Assembly: GCF_900177655.1 (NCBI RefSeq)
Contig: NZ_FXWK01000001.1
Location: 1,736,001-1,800,000, forward strand
Length of the DNA: 64,000 nt
Direction: 5' to 3'
DNA from: Devosia lucknowensis
GTDB lineage: Bacteria; Pseudomonadota; Alphaproteobacteria; Rhizobiales; Devosiaceae
The notes below the pieces were generated by a model, which saw only the letters and a list, made by a program, of their open reading frames with translations, was not told where the DNA came from and made no database searches. A program made the translations under genes and the position numbers. Numbering within the stretch: position 1 is the first letter of the stretch; each line of letters starts with the position of its first letter. Below, one piece after another: positions 55,809 to 64,000 of the stretch.

Positions 55809-57518
55809 ATGCCAGCACGTATTTCTCGCGCCACCTACGCCGATATGTATGGCCCGACCACGGGCGACAAGGTGCGTCTGGCCGATACCGAACTCTTCAT
55901 CGAAGTGGAAAAGGACTTCACCACCTATGGTGAGGAGGTCAAGTTCGGCGGCGGCAAGGTTATTCGCGACGGCATGGGCCAGTCGCAGCGCACGCGTGCC
56001 GAGGGCGCCGTCGATACCGTCATCACCAATGCGCTGGTTGTCGATTACACTGGCATCTACAAAGCCGATATCGGCCTCAAGAACGGCCGCATCGCTGGCA
56101 TCGGCAAGGCCGGCAATCCCGACACGCAGTCCGGCGTCGACATCATCATCGGCCCCTCGACCGAAGCCATTGCCGGCGAAGGCAAGATCCTCACAGCCGG
56201 CGGCATGGACGCCCATATCCATTTCATCTGCCCCCAGCAGATCGAGGAAGCGCTGATGAGTGGCGTCACCACCATGCTCGGCGGCGGCTCCGGCCCGGCC
56301 CACGGCACTCTCGCCACCACTTGCACCGGCGCCTGGCATGTCGAGCGCATGATCGAAAGCTTCGACGCTTTCCCGATGAACCTGGCGCTGGCCGGCAAGG
56401 GCAATGCCTCAGTCCCCGCCCCGCTCGTCGAAATGATCCTCTCCGGCGCTTCGGCCCTGAAACTGCATGAGGACTGGGGCACCACCCCCGCCGCCATCGA
56501 CAACTGCCTCTCGGTCGCCGACGACTACGATGTACAGGTGATGATCCACACCGACACGCTCAATGAATCGGGCTTTGTCGAGGACACGGTCGGCGCCTTC
56601 AAGGGCCGCACCATCCATGCCTTCCATACCGAAGGCGCCGGCGGTGGTCACGCCCCGGACATCCTGAAGGTCGCGGGCCTGCCCAACGTCATTCCTTCCT
56701 CGACCAATCCGACCCGTCCCTACACGGTCAACACCATCGCCGAGCATCTCGACATGCTCATGGTTTGCCACCACCTCGATCAGTCGATCCCCGAAGACGT
56801 CGCCTTCGCCGAAAGCCGCATCCGCAAGGAAACCATCGCGGCCGAGGACATCCTCCACGACATGGGTGCGCTTTCCGTAATCTCCTCCGACAGCCAGGCC
56901 ATGGGCCGCGTCGGCGAAGTCTTGATCCGCACCTGGCAGACCGCCGACAAGATGAAGCGCCAGCGCGGCAAGCTCGCCGAGGAAACCGGCGACAACGACA
57001 ATTACCGCGTCCGCCGCTACATCGCCAAATACACGATCAATCCCGCTATCGCCCACGGGCTCAGCCAGCACATCGGCTCGGTGGAAGTCGGAAAGCGCGC
57101 CGATCTCGTGCTCTGGAACCCGGCCTTCTTCGGCGTGAAGCCCGAAATGGTCATCCTCGGCGGATCCATCGCTGCCGCGCCCATGGGAGATCCCAACGCC
57201 TCGATCCCGACGCCCCAGCCGATGCACTATCGCCCGATGTTCGGCGCCTATGGCAAACTTGTCAGCCGCTCCTCGGTCACCTTCATCTCGCAGGCCGCCC
57301 ACGACGCCGGTCTGCGCAATCGCCTCGGCGTCGAAAAGGACCTCCTGCCCGTCCACAACACCCGCGGCGGCATCGGCAAGTCCTCGATGAAGCTCAACAC
57401 CGCCACCCCCAAGATCGACGTGCACCCCGAAACCTACGAAGTGCGCGCCGACGGTGTCCTGCTGACGTGCGAACCCGCCACAGTGCTGCCCATGGCGCAG
57501 CGCTATTTCTTGTTCTGA
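55809..57518 (+). CDS. ureC: Urease alpha subunit (catalytic)
   Basis: Catalytic nickel subunit of urease, 569 residues, hydrolysing urea to ammonia and carbamate. The dinickel ligands are in place: H136 and H138 ([12 protein letters not shown]), the carbamylated K218 (ALKLHEDWG), H247 (VMIHTDT), H273 ([15 protein letters not shown]) and D361 ([10 protein letters not shown]). The mobile flap has C320 and H321 in [13 protein letters not shown]. No change in any key residue is seen, so the enzyme should be active. ATG at 55809. Confidence 0.98.
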   Translation: MPARISRATYADMYGPTTGDKVRLADTELFIEVEKDFTTYGEEVKFGGGKVIRDGMGQSQRTRAEGAVDTVITNALVVDYTGIYKADIGLKNGRIAGIGKAGNPDTQSGVDIIIGPSTEAIAGEGKILTAGGMDAHIHFICPQQIEEALMSGVTTMLGGGSGPAHGTLATTCTGAWHVERMIESFDAFPMNLALAGKGNASVPAPLVEMILSGASALKLHEDWGTTPAAIDNCLSVADDYDVQVMIHTDTLNESGFVEDTVGAFKGRTIHAFHTEGAGGGHAPDILKVAGLPNVIPSSTNPTRPYTVNTIAEHLDMLMVCHHLDQSIPEDVAFAESRIRKETIAAEDILHDMGALSVISSDSQAMGRVGEVLIRTWQTADKMKRQRGKLAEETGDNDNYRVRRYIAKYTINPAIAHGLSQHIGSVEVGKRADLVLWNPAFFGVKPEMVILGGSIAAAPMGDPNASIPTPQPMHYRPMFGAYGKLVSRSSVTFISQAAHDAGLRNRLGVEKDLLPVHNTRGGIGKSSMKLNTATPKIDVHPETYEVRADGVLLTCEPATVLPMAQRYFLF

Positions 57519-57599
57519 CCACCCCTTGCGCGGTCGCGTTATCGACATGATGGTGGGATGAAGTAATTGCATCTGCTTCGTCCCACTGGAGAAACTGCC

Positions 57600-58031
57600 A
57601 TGACCAAGGCGAAAATACTGTTCGGTGCCGTGCTCGGCGCTGCCCTGGCCACATCCGCCGTTGCGCAGGAGGACGTTGCCCCGCCATCCGCCGCCGTCGC
57701 ACCCGTTGCGGGTCCATCGACCTCGGCAAGCCTCGTCATCACCATCGAGAGCGCCGGCGACATCGAGCGCAGCGTCACGCCCTACCAGTGCGACGATGGC
57801 CAGTCGCTGAGCGTGCAGTACATCAATGCCGTCCCCAATTTTCTCGCCATCGTCCCGGTGGACGGGCAGAACCTGGTGATGGCCACGGCGCTTTCGGCTT
57901 CGGGCGCCCGCTATGTCGGCGGCCCCTACGAGTGGTGGACCCATCAGGGCGAGGCCACACTGCGCGACCTAACTCAGGATGAGGATGCCGAGCCGCTTGC
58001 CACCTGTACCGCCATCAGCAACACGCCCTGA
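57600..58031 (+). CDS. MliC-like secreted protein inside urease operon
   Basis: A 143-residue exported protein with signal peptide MTKAKILFGAVLGAALATSAVAQ. The mature domain (about 60-143) resembles the MliC C-type lysozyme inhibitor fold: YQCDDGQSLSVQYIN, ALSASGARYVGGPYEWWTHQGEATL and a closing Cys in LATCTAIS, which could form the usual disulfide. Known MliC proteins inhibit lysozyme at the cell surface. The region between ureC and ureE is unusual for such a gene; the link to urease is unclear. Confidence 0.75.
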   Translation: MTKAKILFGAVLGAALATSAVAQEDVAPPSAAVAPVAGPSTSASLVITIESAGDIERSVTPYQCDDGQSLSVQYINAVPNFLAIVPVDGQNLVMATALSASGARYVGGPYEWWTHQGEATLRDLTQDEDAEPLATCTAISNTP

Positions 58032-58056
58032 CCCGGCCGAGGAGCCCTTTTCGTCA

Positions 58057-58530
58057 ATGCTGCGCGTATCCGCCTTGCTCCCTGCCAACCACGGCCAGGG
58101 CACACCCTTCGATACTGTCGTGCTCGAGCATGACGAGCGACGCGTCCGCCGCAAGATGCTGCGCCTTGCCAGGGGCGATGAAGTGCTCCTCGACTTCCCC
58201 CAGACCGTGACCCTCGACAATGCCAGCGTGCTGCAGCTGGACGATGGCCGGCTGGTCGAAGTCATCGCCGCCGATGAGTTGCTCTACGAGATCCGCGCGC
58301 GCGATGCGGGTCACCTCCTTCGTCTCGCTTGGCATATCGGCAACCGGCACACCCCCGCCCAGCTCGAGCCCGGTCGCATTCTCATCAAGCGCGACCATGT
58401 GCTCAAGACCATGCTCGAAGGCCTGGGCGCCACGGTTGCCAACGTCTCCGAGCCGTTCTTCGCCGAACATGGCGCCTACCATAGTCATTCGCATGGCGAC
58501 GCCGGCCATGCTCTGCTCAACCGCAAGTGA
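58057..58530 (+). CDS. ureE: Urease accessory protein UreE, nickel chaperone
   Basis: Nickel metallochaperone of 157 residues that hands Ni to the UreG/F/D complex. It has the N-terminal peptide-binding domain (FDTVVLEHDERRVRRKML) and the metal-binding domain with LLRLAWHIGNRHTPAQLE and ILIKRDHVLKTMLEGLGATV. The C-terminal His-rich segment is HGAYHSHSHGDAGH. The start at 58057 is chosen by homology; GAGGAG is 13 bases upstream. Its stop overlaps ureF (GTGA). Confidence 0.95.
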   Translation: MLRVSALLPANHGQGTPFDTVVLEHDERRVRRKMLRLARGDEVLLDFPQTVTLDNASVLQLDDGRLVEVIAADELLYEIRARDAGHLLRLAWHIGNRHTPAQLEPGRILIKRDHVLKTMLEGLGATVANVSEPFFAEHGAYHSHSHGDAGHALLNRK

Positions 58531-59183
58531 GTGCCGACCTCCAGAAACTGCTGACCTGGCTTTCACCGGCCTTCCCCGTCGGCGCCTTCGCCTGGTCGGC
58601 GGGCCTCGAAACCGCGATCGTGCAGCGCAAGGTCATGGACCGCGCGACCACCGAGGACTGGATCGCTGGCACGCTGCGGCACGGCAGTCTCAAGACCGAT
58701 GGCATTCTGCTCAGCCACGCGCATGCGGCGCATGCAGATGCCTCCACGCTCCGCGAGCTCGCCGATCTGGCGCTGGCCCTCAACCCGGCGCGGGAGCGAC
58801 ATGCCGAAACCCTCATCACGGGCAATGCCTTCGTTCTCGCCAGTGCCGCCTGGCCACTCGATGAGGCGCCAGCCCTGCCCAGGCCCTGCCCCTACCCCAT
58901 TGCCATCGGATCACTTGCCGGTGCACATGGCATCGACCGGCACGATACGCTGGTGGCGTTTCTCACCACGGCCGTACACAGTCAGGTTTCCGTTGCGGTC
59001 CGTCTCGTGCCCATAGGTCAGACCGACGGCCTCGCCATCATGGCGGCGCTGGAACCACACGTAGCGGCCCTCGCCACTCTGTGCCTCAATGCCACACTGG
59101 ACGATGTCGGCGGCGTGGCCTATGGCGCAGATATTGCCCAGATGCAGCACGAAACGCTGCCCACGAGGATTTTTCGATCATGA
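58527..59183 (+). CDS. ureF: Urease accessory protein UreF
   Basis: Accessory protein of 218 residues that works with UreD and UreG as a GTPase-gating factor. LLTWLSPAFPVGAFAWSAGLETAI is the diagnostic N-terminus, cited in part, followed by the helical core and VAVRLVPIGQTDGLAIMAALEP. The start is a GTG at 58527 that overlaps the ureE stop by 4 bases. Its own stop overlaps the next gene start (ATGA), so translation is coupled across three genes. Confidence 0.95.
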   Translation: MSADLQKLLTWLSPAFPVGAFAWSAGLETAIVQRKVMDRATTEDWIAGTLRHGSLKTDGILLSHAHAAHADASTLRELADLALALNPARERHAETLITGNAFVLASAAWPLDEAPALPRPCPYPIAIGSLAGAHGIDRHDTLVAFLTTAVHSQVSVAVRLVPIGQTDGLAIMAALEPHVAALATLCLNATLDDVGGVAYGADIAQMQHETLPTRIFRS

Positions 59184-59608
59184 ACATGGTCCTGTCGTCT
59201 TTCATGTTCATCGCCCTGTTTGCGGTGTCCATCGCCCATCTGCTGTGGTCCGCCGGGCGCACCTGGCCGATCCGCAATCAGAAACTGTTGGCCCAGACCG
59301 TGGTCGGCACCCCCGGCGTCGAGCGCGTGCCGCGTCTGCCATCGCTCGTGGTCGGTATACTTGCCTTCGCGGCAGCCGTCTTCGCGCTCGCTCTGGCCGA
59401 TCACGACAGCGGCGGTCCGCTCATGGATATAGCTGGCCTTGGCCTGGCCCTGCTGTTTCTGGCACGCGGCTTTGCCGGCTACACCGCCTGGTGGGCCGCG
59501 CAATTCCCCGAGCCGAACTTTCGCCTCAACGACCGCAAGGTTTATTCTCCACTCTGCATCTTCCTCGGGCTGGGCTTTCTCGGCCTCGTCGTTCTGCGTC
59601 ATCTCTGA
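59180..59608 (+). CDS. DUF3995-type membrane protein inside urease operon
   Basis: A 142-residue membrane protein with four predicted helices (about 4-24, 52-72, 79-100, 120-141) and no recognised catalytic residues. SIAHLLWSAGRTWPIRN and the late ARGFAGYTAWWA are typical of the DUF3995 family. It overlaps ureF by 4 bases and is followed 12 bases later by ureG, so it is firmly in the urease operon. Its role is unknown; a channel or assembly role is speculation. Confidence 0.75.
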   Translation: MNMVLSSFMFIALFAVSIAHLLWSAGRTWPIRNQKLLAQTVVGTPGVERVPRLPSLVVGILAFAAAVFALALADHDSGGPLMDIAGLGLALLFLARGFAGYTAWWAAQFPEPNFRLNDRKVYSPLCIFLGLGFLGLVVLRHL

Positions 59609-59620
59609 TCGGAGCTGCCA

Positions 59621-60253
59621 ATGACCAAAAGCCTCAACGGCCCCCTCCGCATCGGCATTGGTGGCCCGGTCGGGTCCGGCAAGACCACGCTGTGCGAAAT
59701 GCTGCTCAAGGCCATGCGCGATCGCTACTCGATGGCCGTGGTCACCAATGACATCTACACCCAGGAAGATGCGCTGATCCTTGCCAGGGTCCAGGCCATT
59801 TCCGAAGATCGCATTGTCGGCGTCGAAACGGGCGGCTGCCCGCATACCGCCATTCGCGAGGATGCTTCGCTCAACCTCGCAGCCATCGACGACCTCAACC
59901 GCAAGTTTCCCGATCTCGACATCATCCTGATCGAGAGCGGCGGCGACAATCTCGCCGCCACCTTCTCCCCGGATCTGGCCGATCTGACCATCTACGTGAT
60001 TTCGGTCGCCCAGGGCGAAAAGGTGCCGCGCAAGGGCGGCCCGGCCATTTCGCGGTCGGACCTTCTCGTCATCACCCATACCGACCTCGCGCCCTATGTC
60101 GGCGCCAGCCTCGACGTCATGGAAAGCGACACGCAGAAGGTCCGCGAAGGCCGCCCTTATGTGTTCACCGATCTTCTCCGCCGCGAGAGCCTCGACCAGA
60201 TCATTGGCTTCATCGAAAAGCACGGTGGCTTCGCTGCGGCAGCGGCCGAGTGA
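59621..60253 (+). CDS. ureG: Urease accessory GTPase UreG
   Basis: SIMIBI-class GTPase of 210 residues that drives nickel insertion into urease. The P-loop is [13 protein letters not shown] (K21), the CPH nickel motif is in [16 protein letters not shown], and the G-motifs include [16 protein letters not shown] and [14 protein letters not shown]. No His-rich N-terminal extension is present, which is usual when UreE is His-rich. ATG at 59621. Confidence 0.97.
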   Translation: MTKSLNGPLRIGIGGPVGSGKTTLCEMLLKAMRDRYSMAVVTNDIYTQEDALILARVQAISEDRIVGVETGGCPHTAIREDASLNLAAIDDLNRKFPDLDIILIESGGDNLAATFSPDLADLTIYVISVAQGEKVPRKGGPAISRSDLLVITHTDLAPYVGASLDVMESDTQKVREGRPYVFTDLLRRESLDQIIGFIEKHGGFAAAAAE

Positions 60254-60717
60254 AATCGGCCGTGCCGGTCCCGCATCTGCGTCTGCGCAAGCACCTCGGC
60301 CCCGATATCGCTCCGCCGGTATGGGCCGCCGGCATCGCACCCGTGGCCATAGCCGAAATCGATCCGCGTGCGGCTCACGCCGTCCTCGCCGCATCGCTGC
60401 CGGTTGCCGACTTCAACAACTGGCACGCAACCCTTCTATCAGACAGCGAATACGACCCTGAACTCTGCGTGGCGGCCGTCACCGGCGCCGGCGCAGTCGT
60501 CGGCGTCGTTCAGTGCTGGACCAGCGCCTTCGTCAAGGACCTTGCCGTCGCACCGGACTGGCGGCGACACAGCATCGGCACCAGCCTCATGCAGCACGCA
60601 TTCACGCTCTTTTCCCGGCGCGGTGCGGCGCATGTCGATCTCAAGGTCGACATCGAAAATCACGCCGGCCGCCAATTCTACGCGCGGCTCGGCATGATGG
60701 AAATCTCGTCTCGCTAG
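60250..60717 (+). CDS. GNAT family N-acetyltransferase at the end of the urease operon
   Basis: A 155-residue acetyltransferase-fold protein. The acetyl-CoA loop is [20 protein letters not shown] and the C-terminal motif is [19 protein letters not shown]. The start is GTG at 60250, overlapping the ureG stop, so it belongs to the operon. The substrate is unknown. Its stop overlaps the stop of the convergent SDR gene by 3-4 bases, leaving no room for a terminator. Confidence 0.85.
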   Translation: MKSAVPVPHLRLRKHLGPDIAPPVWAAGIAPVAIAEIDPRAAHAVLAASLPVADFNNWHATLLSDSEYDPELCVAAVTGAGAVVGVVQCWTSAFVKDLAVAPDWRRHSIGTSLMQHAFTLFSRRGAAHVDLKVDIENHAGRQFYARLGMMEISSR

Positions 60718-61628
60718 CTGAAGCGCGCGCCACTGAGCTCTTCCGAGACCTCCCAGAGCCGCTTCGATGCCTTGGCGTCGAGGGCGGCGGGAGGAACCCT
60801 GGCGGGTGCGGGATAGCCGCGAATTTCGCTCATGCCATTGGGACCGTAATATGCCCCGCCCTGTGCCTCGGCTGCAGTGGCGGCATAAAGCGTCGGCAGA
60901 GCGCCCTGCGCCGCTGGCTGGAACAGGAACCACAGATAGGTCCGGGTCAGTCCCATCAGGCTCATGCGTCCCGGCGCATTGTGCAGCAGGTCGGTTCTGG
61001 ATACGCCCGGATGCGCCCCGATGCTGGTCACGCCCCATCCGTTTTCCACACTGCGCCGATGCAACTCGCGCGCGAACATCAGGCAGGCCACCTTCGACTG
61101 ACCATAGGCCGCCATCGGCACGTAATTGCCTGCAAACTGCAGGTCGTCGAAATGGATCTGGCCATTCCGCGCTGCGACGCTCGATAGGCTGATCACGCGC
61201 GCATTGCCAGCCGCCTTCAGCAGCGGCATCAGTCCGGACGTCAAGGCAAAATGCCCCAGATAATTGGTGCCGAACTGCAGCTCGAACCCATCCGTCGTCA
61301 CTTGTCGTTGCGGCGGCACCATCACGCCGGCATTGTTGATGAGGATATCGATCTTGCTGTGGCTCTTGGCCAGCCGCTCGGTAAAGCTGCGCACGGAAGC
61401 GAGGCTCGCCAGGTCGACCTGCTCGAAACCGATCGTCGCGCCGGGCACGGCTTGGCGCACCTTGGCGACCGCTTCATCGCCCTTGCCGGCATTTCGTCCG
61501 GCCACGATCACGTCTGCTCCAGCCTGTGCCAGCGCGAGGGCATCTTCATACCCCAACCCGCCTGTCCCCGTCACGACGGCCACTTTGCCCTGCTGTGACG
61601 GCATGTCCGCCAAAGTCCACTTGCTCAT
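60714..61628 (-). CDS. Short-chain dehydrogenase/reductase
   Basis: Cytosolic NAD(P)-dependent SDR of 304 residues, longer than the classical 250 and like the WW-oxidoreductase/retinol-dehydrogenase-type group. The cofactor motif is TGTGGLG (residues about 20-26), the NNAG motif is LINNAGVMVPP, the catalytic Ser is in VISLSSVAARNG and YxxxK is AAYGQSKVA. The substrate is unknown. It is divergent from a TetR gene across twin operators, so the regulator probably controls it. Confidence 0.9.
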   Translation of the reverse strand: MSKWTLADMPSQQGKVAVVTGTGGLGYEDALALAQAGADVIVAGRNAGKGDEAVAKVRQAVPGATIGFEQVDLASLASVRSFTERLAKSHSKIDILINNAGVMVPPQRQVTTDGFELQFGTNYLGHFALTSGLMPLLKAAGNARVISLSSVAARNGQIHFDDLQFAGNYVPMAAYGQSKVACLMFARELHRRSVENGWGVTSIGAHPGVSRTDLLHNAPGRMSLMGLTRTYLWFLFQPAAQGALPTLYAATAAEAQGGAYYGPNGMSEIRGYPAPARVPPAALDAKASKRLWEVSEELSGARFS

Positions 61629-61645
61629 CTGCTCACCCCTAAATT

Positions 61646-61658
61646 TGCACTCAGTGCA
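61646..61658. promoter_or_regulatory. TetR operator copy 1
   Basis: TGCACTCAGTGCA is a 13-bp palindrome around a central C. An identical copy lies 23 bases to the right. It sits 18 bases before the SDR start, where repressor binding would block transcription of that gene. Confidence 0.75.
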
Positions 61659-61668
61659 TTTTTAATAT

Positions 61669-61681
61669 TGCACTCAGTGCA
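61669..61681. promoter_or_regulatory. TetR operator copy 2
   Basis: A second identical TGCACTCAGTGCA palindrome, 23 bases (about two helical turns) from the first, between the divergent SDR and TetR genes. The paired, same-phase layout suggests cooperative binding by two dimers. Confidence 0.75.
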
Positions 61682-61708
61682 CAATTGCAAGAGGCAGATT
61701 TCGCGCGT

Positions 61709-62296
61709 ATGCACTTGGCCATGGGCATTCGCGAACAGAAGCGGGAAGAAACACTCAAGCGCATTACGCAATGCGCCATGACGCTTTTCGCGCGCGAAGG
61801 CTACGAAGCGACGACGATCGATGCCGTGGCGGCCGCAGCCGGTATCTCCCGTCGCACGTTTTTCCACTACTTCAAGTCCAAGGACGACATCCTGCTCTCC
61901 CAGCAGGCAGGCATGGGCGAGCAGCTGATTGCCGCCCTCTCCGCCGAACCGGACGCAGGTAGCCCGTGGAAGACCCTCGCCTCCGCCATGCGCAGGATCG
62001 CCGCCTCCTATCCGGTGGACGAACTGGTCGCCATTGACCGGATGATGATGTCCATCGAGGCCGTACAGCAGCGCAAGCAGGCCAGCTACATCAGGGACGA
62101 GAAGCTCATCTTCGCCGCCCTGCAGCAACGCTGGCCCGCGGCCGAAGCCATGAGCCTGAGGATGGCGGCCATGCTCTCCATCAGCCTGTCACGCCTGTCG
62201 CTCGATGCCTGGCGGGTCGATGGCGGCACCGGGCCGCTCGTGCACTATCTCGACGCTGCGATCGAGGCTTTGCCGTCCGGAAACGCCAAAGGCTGA
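61709..62296 (+). CDS. TetR family transcriptional regulator
   Basis: A regulator of 195 residues from ATG at 61709, or 191 from ATG at 61721 (MGIREQKREETLKRI), either being possible; the TTG at 61685 lies in the operator region and is unlikely. The helix-turn-helix is EGYEATTIDAVAAAAGISRRTFFHYFKSKDDIL, cited for TIDAVAAAAGISRRTFFHYF. The C-terminal ligand domain is typical but without known ligand. It probably represses the divergent SDR gene and itself through the twin palindromes. Confidence 0.88.
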   Translation: MHLAMGIREQKREETLKRITQCAMTLFAREGYEATTIDAVAAAAGISRRTFFHYFKSKDDILLSQQAGMGEQLIAALSAEPDAGSPWKTLASAMRRIAASYPVDELVAIDRMMMSIEAVQQRKQASYIRDEKLIFAALQQRWPAAEAMSLRMAAMLSISLSRLSLDAWRVDGGTGPLVHYLDAAIEALPSGNAKG

Positions 62297-62325
62297 GCCC
62301 GCCCGGCGGGACGCCGGACGGGCTC
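62295..62325. terminator. Hairpin between tetR and glgX
   Basis: GAGCCCGCCCGGCG pairs with CGCCGGACGGGCTC with one mismatch around a short GGGA-type loop, directly after the TetR stop and before the convergent glgX stop. There is no T-run on either strand; it may act as a weak two-way terminator. Confidence 0.5.
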
Positions 62326-62347
62326 GAAATGCGGCCCGTCGCTCAGG

Positions 62348-64000
62348 CTAGTGGTTGGCCGGATGGATCACCGCCACCACCGATCGCGGCGGCAGTGTGA
62401 CCGTACCTTCGGTGATGGATGCAGGCTCGCCCGGATCGGACTGGATGCCGATCGCCCAGGTGCCTTCCGGCAGATGCGCCACCACGGGCTCGATCCGCCG
62501 GTTGAACCACACGACGACCTCGTCATCCTTGAAATTCAGCCGCATGCCGAGCACGGAGGCGCCGGTGTCGTTCCAGTCACCCTCGTTCATTTCACGACCG
62601 TCGGGGTGCAGCCAGGCGACGTCGCGCACACCGTTACGGTCCTGCCCCGTCAGCCAGTGATCGTGGCTTACGGCCGGATGCTCCTTGCGGAACGTATTGA
62701 CCGCCGCCACGAAGTTGACGAGGTCGCCATCGGCGCCTTCCCAGTCCACCCAGGTGATTTCATTGTCCTGGGCATAGGCGTTGTTGTTGCCCTGCTGGGT
62801 GCGATACATTTCATCGCCCTGCTGGATCAGCGGCGTTCCGCGCGAAAGGAACAGCGTCGCCAGCATCGCGCGGACGTCGCGCTTGCGGGCGGCATTGATA
62901 TGCTCGTCGTCCGTCTCGCCTTCGACGCCACAGTTCCACGACTGGTTGTTGTTGTGGCCGTCCTTGTTGTTCTCGCCATTGGCCTCGTTGTGCTTGTCGC
63001 TGTAGCTCACGAGATCGCGCAGGGTGAACCCGTCATGCACAGCCAGCATGTTGACGCCGTGATGCGGCTTCCGGCCCGCAAAGTCGAACAGTTCGGCTGA
63101 TCCCGAAACCTTCCCTGCCAGTGCGCCGATCTTGGCCGGTTCGCCGCGCCAGAACGCACGCACTTCGTCGCGATAGGTGTCGTTGTGTTCCTGGAATTCC
63201 TGGCCGAACTTGCCCACGGCATAACCGCCCGGACCCGGATCCCAGGGCTCGGCAACGAGGATCACCTTGCTAAGCACCGGATCGGCCTTGATCTTCTTGA
63301 GCATCTCGGCTTCCGGATTGAAACCCGGATCGCGGCCCAGCACCGTCGCGAGGTCGAAGCGGAACCCGGCAACACCCAATTCCTCGACATAGTAGCGCAA
63401 GCTGTCGATCACCAGCCGCTGCACGGCGGGATGGTCGCAGCGCAGCGTATTGCCGGTGCCGGTATCGTTGACGAGGTACTTTTTCCCATCGACCTCGACC
63501 CAGCGATAATAGGTCTGAGGATCGAGACCCATCATCGACAGGATTGGGCCCTGCTGGTCGCCTTCGCCGGTGTGGTTGTACACCACGTCAAGGATGACCG
63601 AGATGCCGGCCTTGCGATAGGCGTCCGTCATCACCCGCAATTCCTGCGGGCCGCGCGGCACCAGCCGCGGATCCACCGCGAAATAGGCGACCGGATTATA
63701 GCCCCAGGCATTGGTCAGCCCGAGTGCCGGCAGATGCCCTTCGTCGATCCATGCCGCCGTCGGCATAAGCTGCACCGTATCAACGCCCAGATACTTGAAG
63801 TGGTCGATCACCCGCTTCGTCGTCAGCGCTGCCACGGTCCCGCGCAGGGGCCCCTGCACGCTCGGATGGCGCATGGTGAAGCCACGCACATTGAGTTCGT
63901 AGAAAAGGTTCGGCACCTTCTTGCGGCGGGGCTTGGCTTTTTCCTCCGCCTCGCCGCGAATGATGGCCTTGGGCACCAGCGGAGCCGTATCAACGGCCTC
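62348..64000 (-). CDS. glgX: Glycogen debranching enzyme GlgX, N-terminus cut by window edge
   Basis: GH13 debranching enzyme that hydrolyses alpha-1,6 branches in limit dextrins. The frame runs open through 64000, so the N-terminal CBM48 part is outside; about 550 residues are present. Visible are LFYELNVRGFTMRHPSV, LDVVYNHTGEGD, the nucleophile Asp in GFRFDLATVLG, the acid Glu in LVAEPWDPG and the transition-state Asp in LAVHDGFTLRDLVSY. QSWNCGVEGETDD and LSRGTPLIQQGDE are GlgX marks. Confidence 0.95.
   Translation of the reverse strand, partial: EAVDTAPLVPKAIIRGEAEEKAKPRRKKVPNLFYELNVRGFTMRHPSVQGPLRGTVAALTTKRVIDHFKYLGVDTVQLMPTAAWIDEGHLPALGLTNAWGYNPVAYFAVDPRLVPRGPQELRVMTDAYRKAGISVILDVVYNHTGEGDQQGPILSMMGLDPQTYYRWVEVDGKKYLVNDTGTGNTLRCDHPAVQRLVIDSLRYYVEELGVAGFRFDLATVLGRDPGFNPEAEMLKKIKADPVLSKVILVAEPWDPGPGGYAVGKFGQEFQEHNDTYRDEVRAFWRGEPAKIGALAGKVSGSAELFDFAGRKPHHGVNMLAVHDGFTLRDLVSYSDKHNEANGENNKDGHNNNQSWNCGVEGETDDEHINAARKRDVRAMLATLFLSRGTPLIQQGDEMYRTQQGNNNAYAQDNEITWVDWEGADGDLVNFVAAVNTFRKEHPAVSHDHWLTGQDRNGVRDVAWLHPDGREMNEGDWNDTGASVLGMRLNFKDDEVVVWFNRRIEPVVAHLPEGTWAIGIQSDPGEPASITEGTVTLPPRSVVAVIHPANH

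Overview
The window is a GC-rich chromosomal segment with dense, often overlapping genes. The gene content and style suggest an alphaproteobacterium of the Hyphomicrobiales (Rhizobiales), possibly Devosia-like. Grounds for this are the dcw cell-wall cluster, HWE/HisKA_2-type kinases, a DUF2336 protein, an Irr-like iron box, the carboxyspermidine route to polyamines and an urt/ure urea system. The placement is inference; no 16S or tRNA gene was seen. There is no phage, transposase, integrase or CRISPR array.

Layout. 1-5787 (minus): the dcw cluster read rsmH-ftsL-ftsI-murE-murF, with murF cut by the left edge. 5991-8965 (plus): a three-gene signalling cassette (CHASE3 kinase, single-domain regulator, regulator-kinase). 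9070-11505 (minus): carboxy(nor)spermidine dehydrogenase and decarboxylase, with the RNase P RNA gene just upstream. 12004-15774: a TerB/J-domain protein, a Pro/Thr-rich membrane protein, and an ArsR-methyltransferase regulator plus metF behind a perfect 22-bp palindrome. 15808-17120: a DUF1989 / YqcI-YcgG pair. 17195-21124: a ferric-iron ABC transporter with an Irr-type box. 22459-25642: divergent katG and oxyR. 25644-30484: RarD permease, host-attachment-like protein, hydrolase, small secreted protein, and a response regulator/HWE kinase pair. 30578-33293: a probable periplasmic sulfur-handling operon (rhodanese, YeeE/YedE permease, Cys-repeat protein). 33472-40954: ettA, a pair of M16 peptidases, a YdeP-type molybdopterin oxidoreductase and an Lrp regulator.

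42244-60717 is the most coherent block. A LuxR-type response regulator and a large NCS1-transporter/histidine-kinase hybrid lie divergently upstream of the urea ABC transporter urtABCDE. The complete urease operon follows: ureD-ureA-hupE/ureJ-ureB-orf-ureC-mliC-like-ureE-ureF-DUF3995-ureG-GNAT. The parts suggest one circuit: sense a nitrogen compound, import urea, hydrolyse it to ammonium. Several small genes of unknown role are embedded in the urease operon. The right end holds an SDR oxidoreductase divergent from a TetR regulator with twin operators, and the 3' part of glgX, cut by the right edge.

The most unusual items are the transporter-kinase hybrid with its cytoplasmic cysteine cluster, the sulfur operon with the APCAAG-repeat protein, the YcgG/DUF1989 pair, several clear operator palindromes, and a structured intergenic stretch ending in a very strong terminator (42005-42230).
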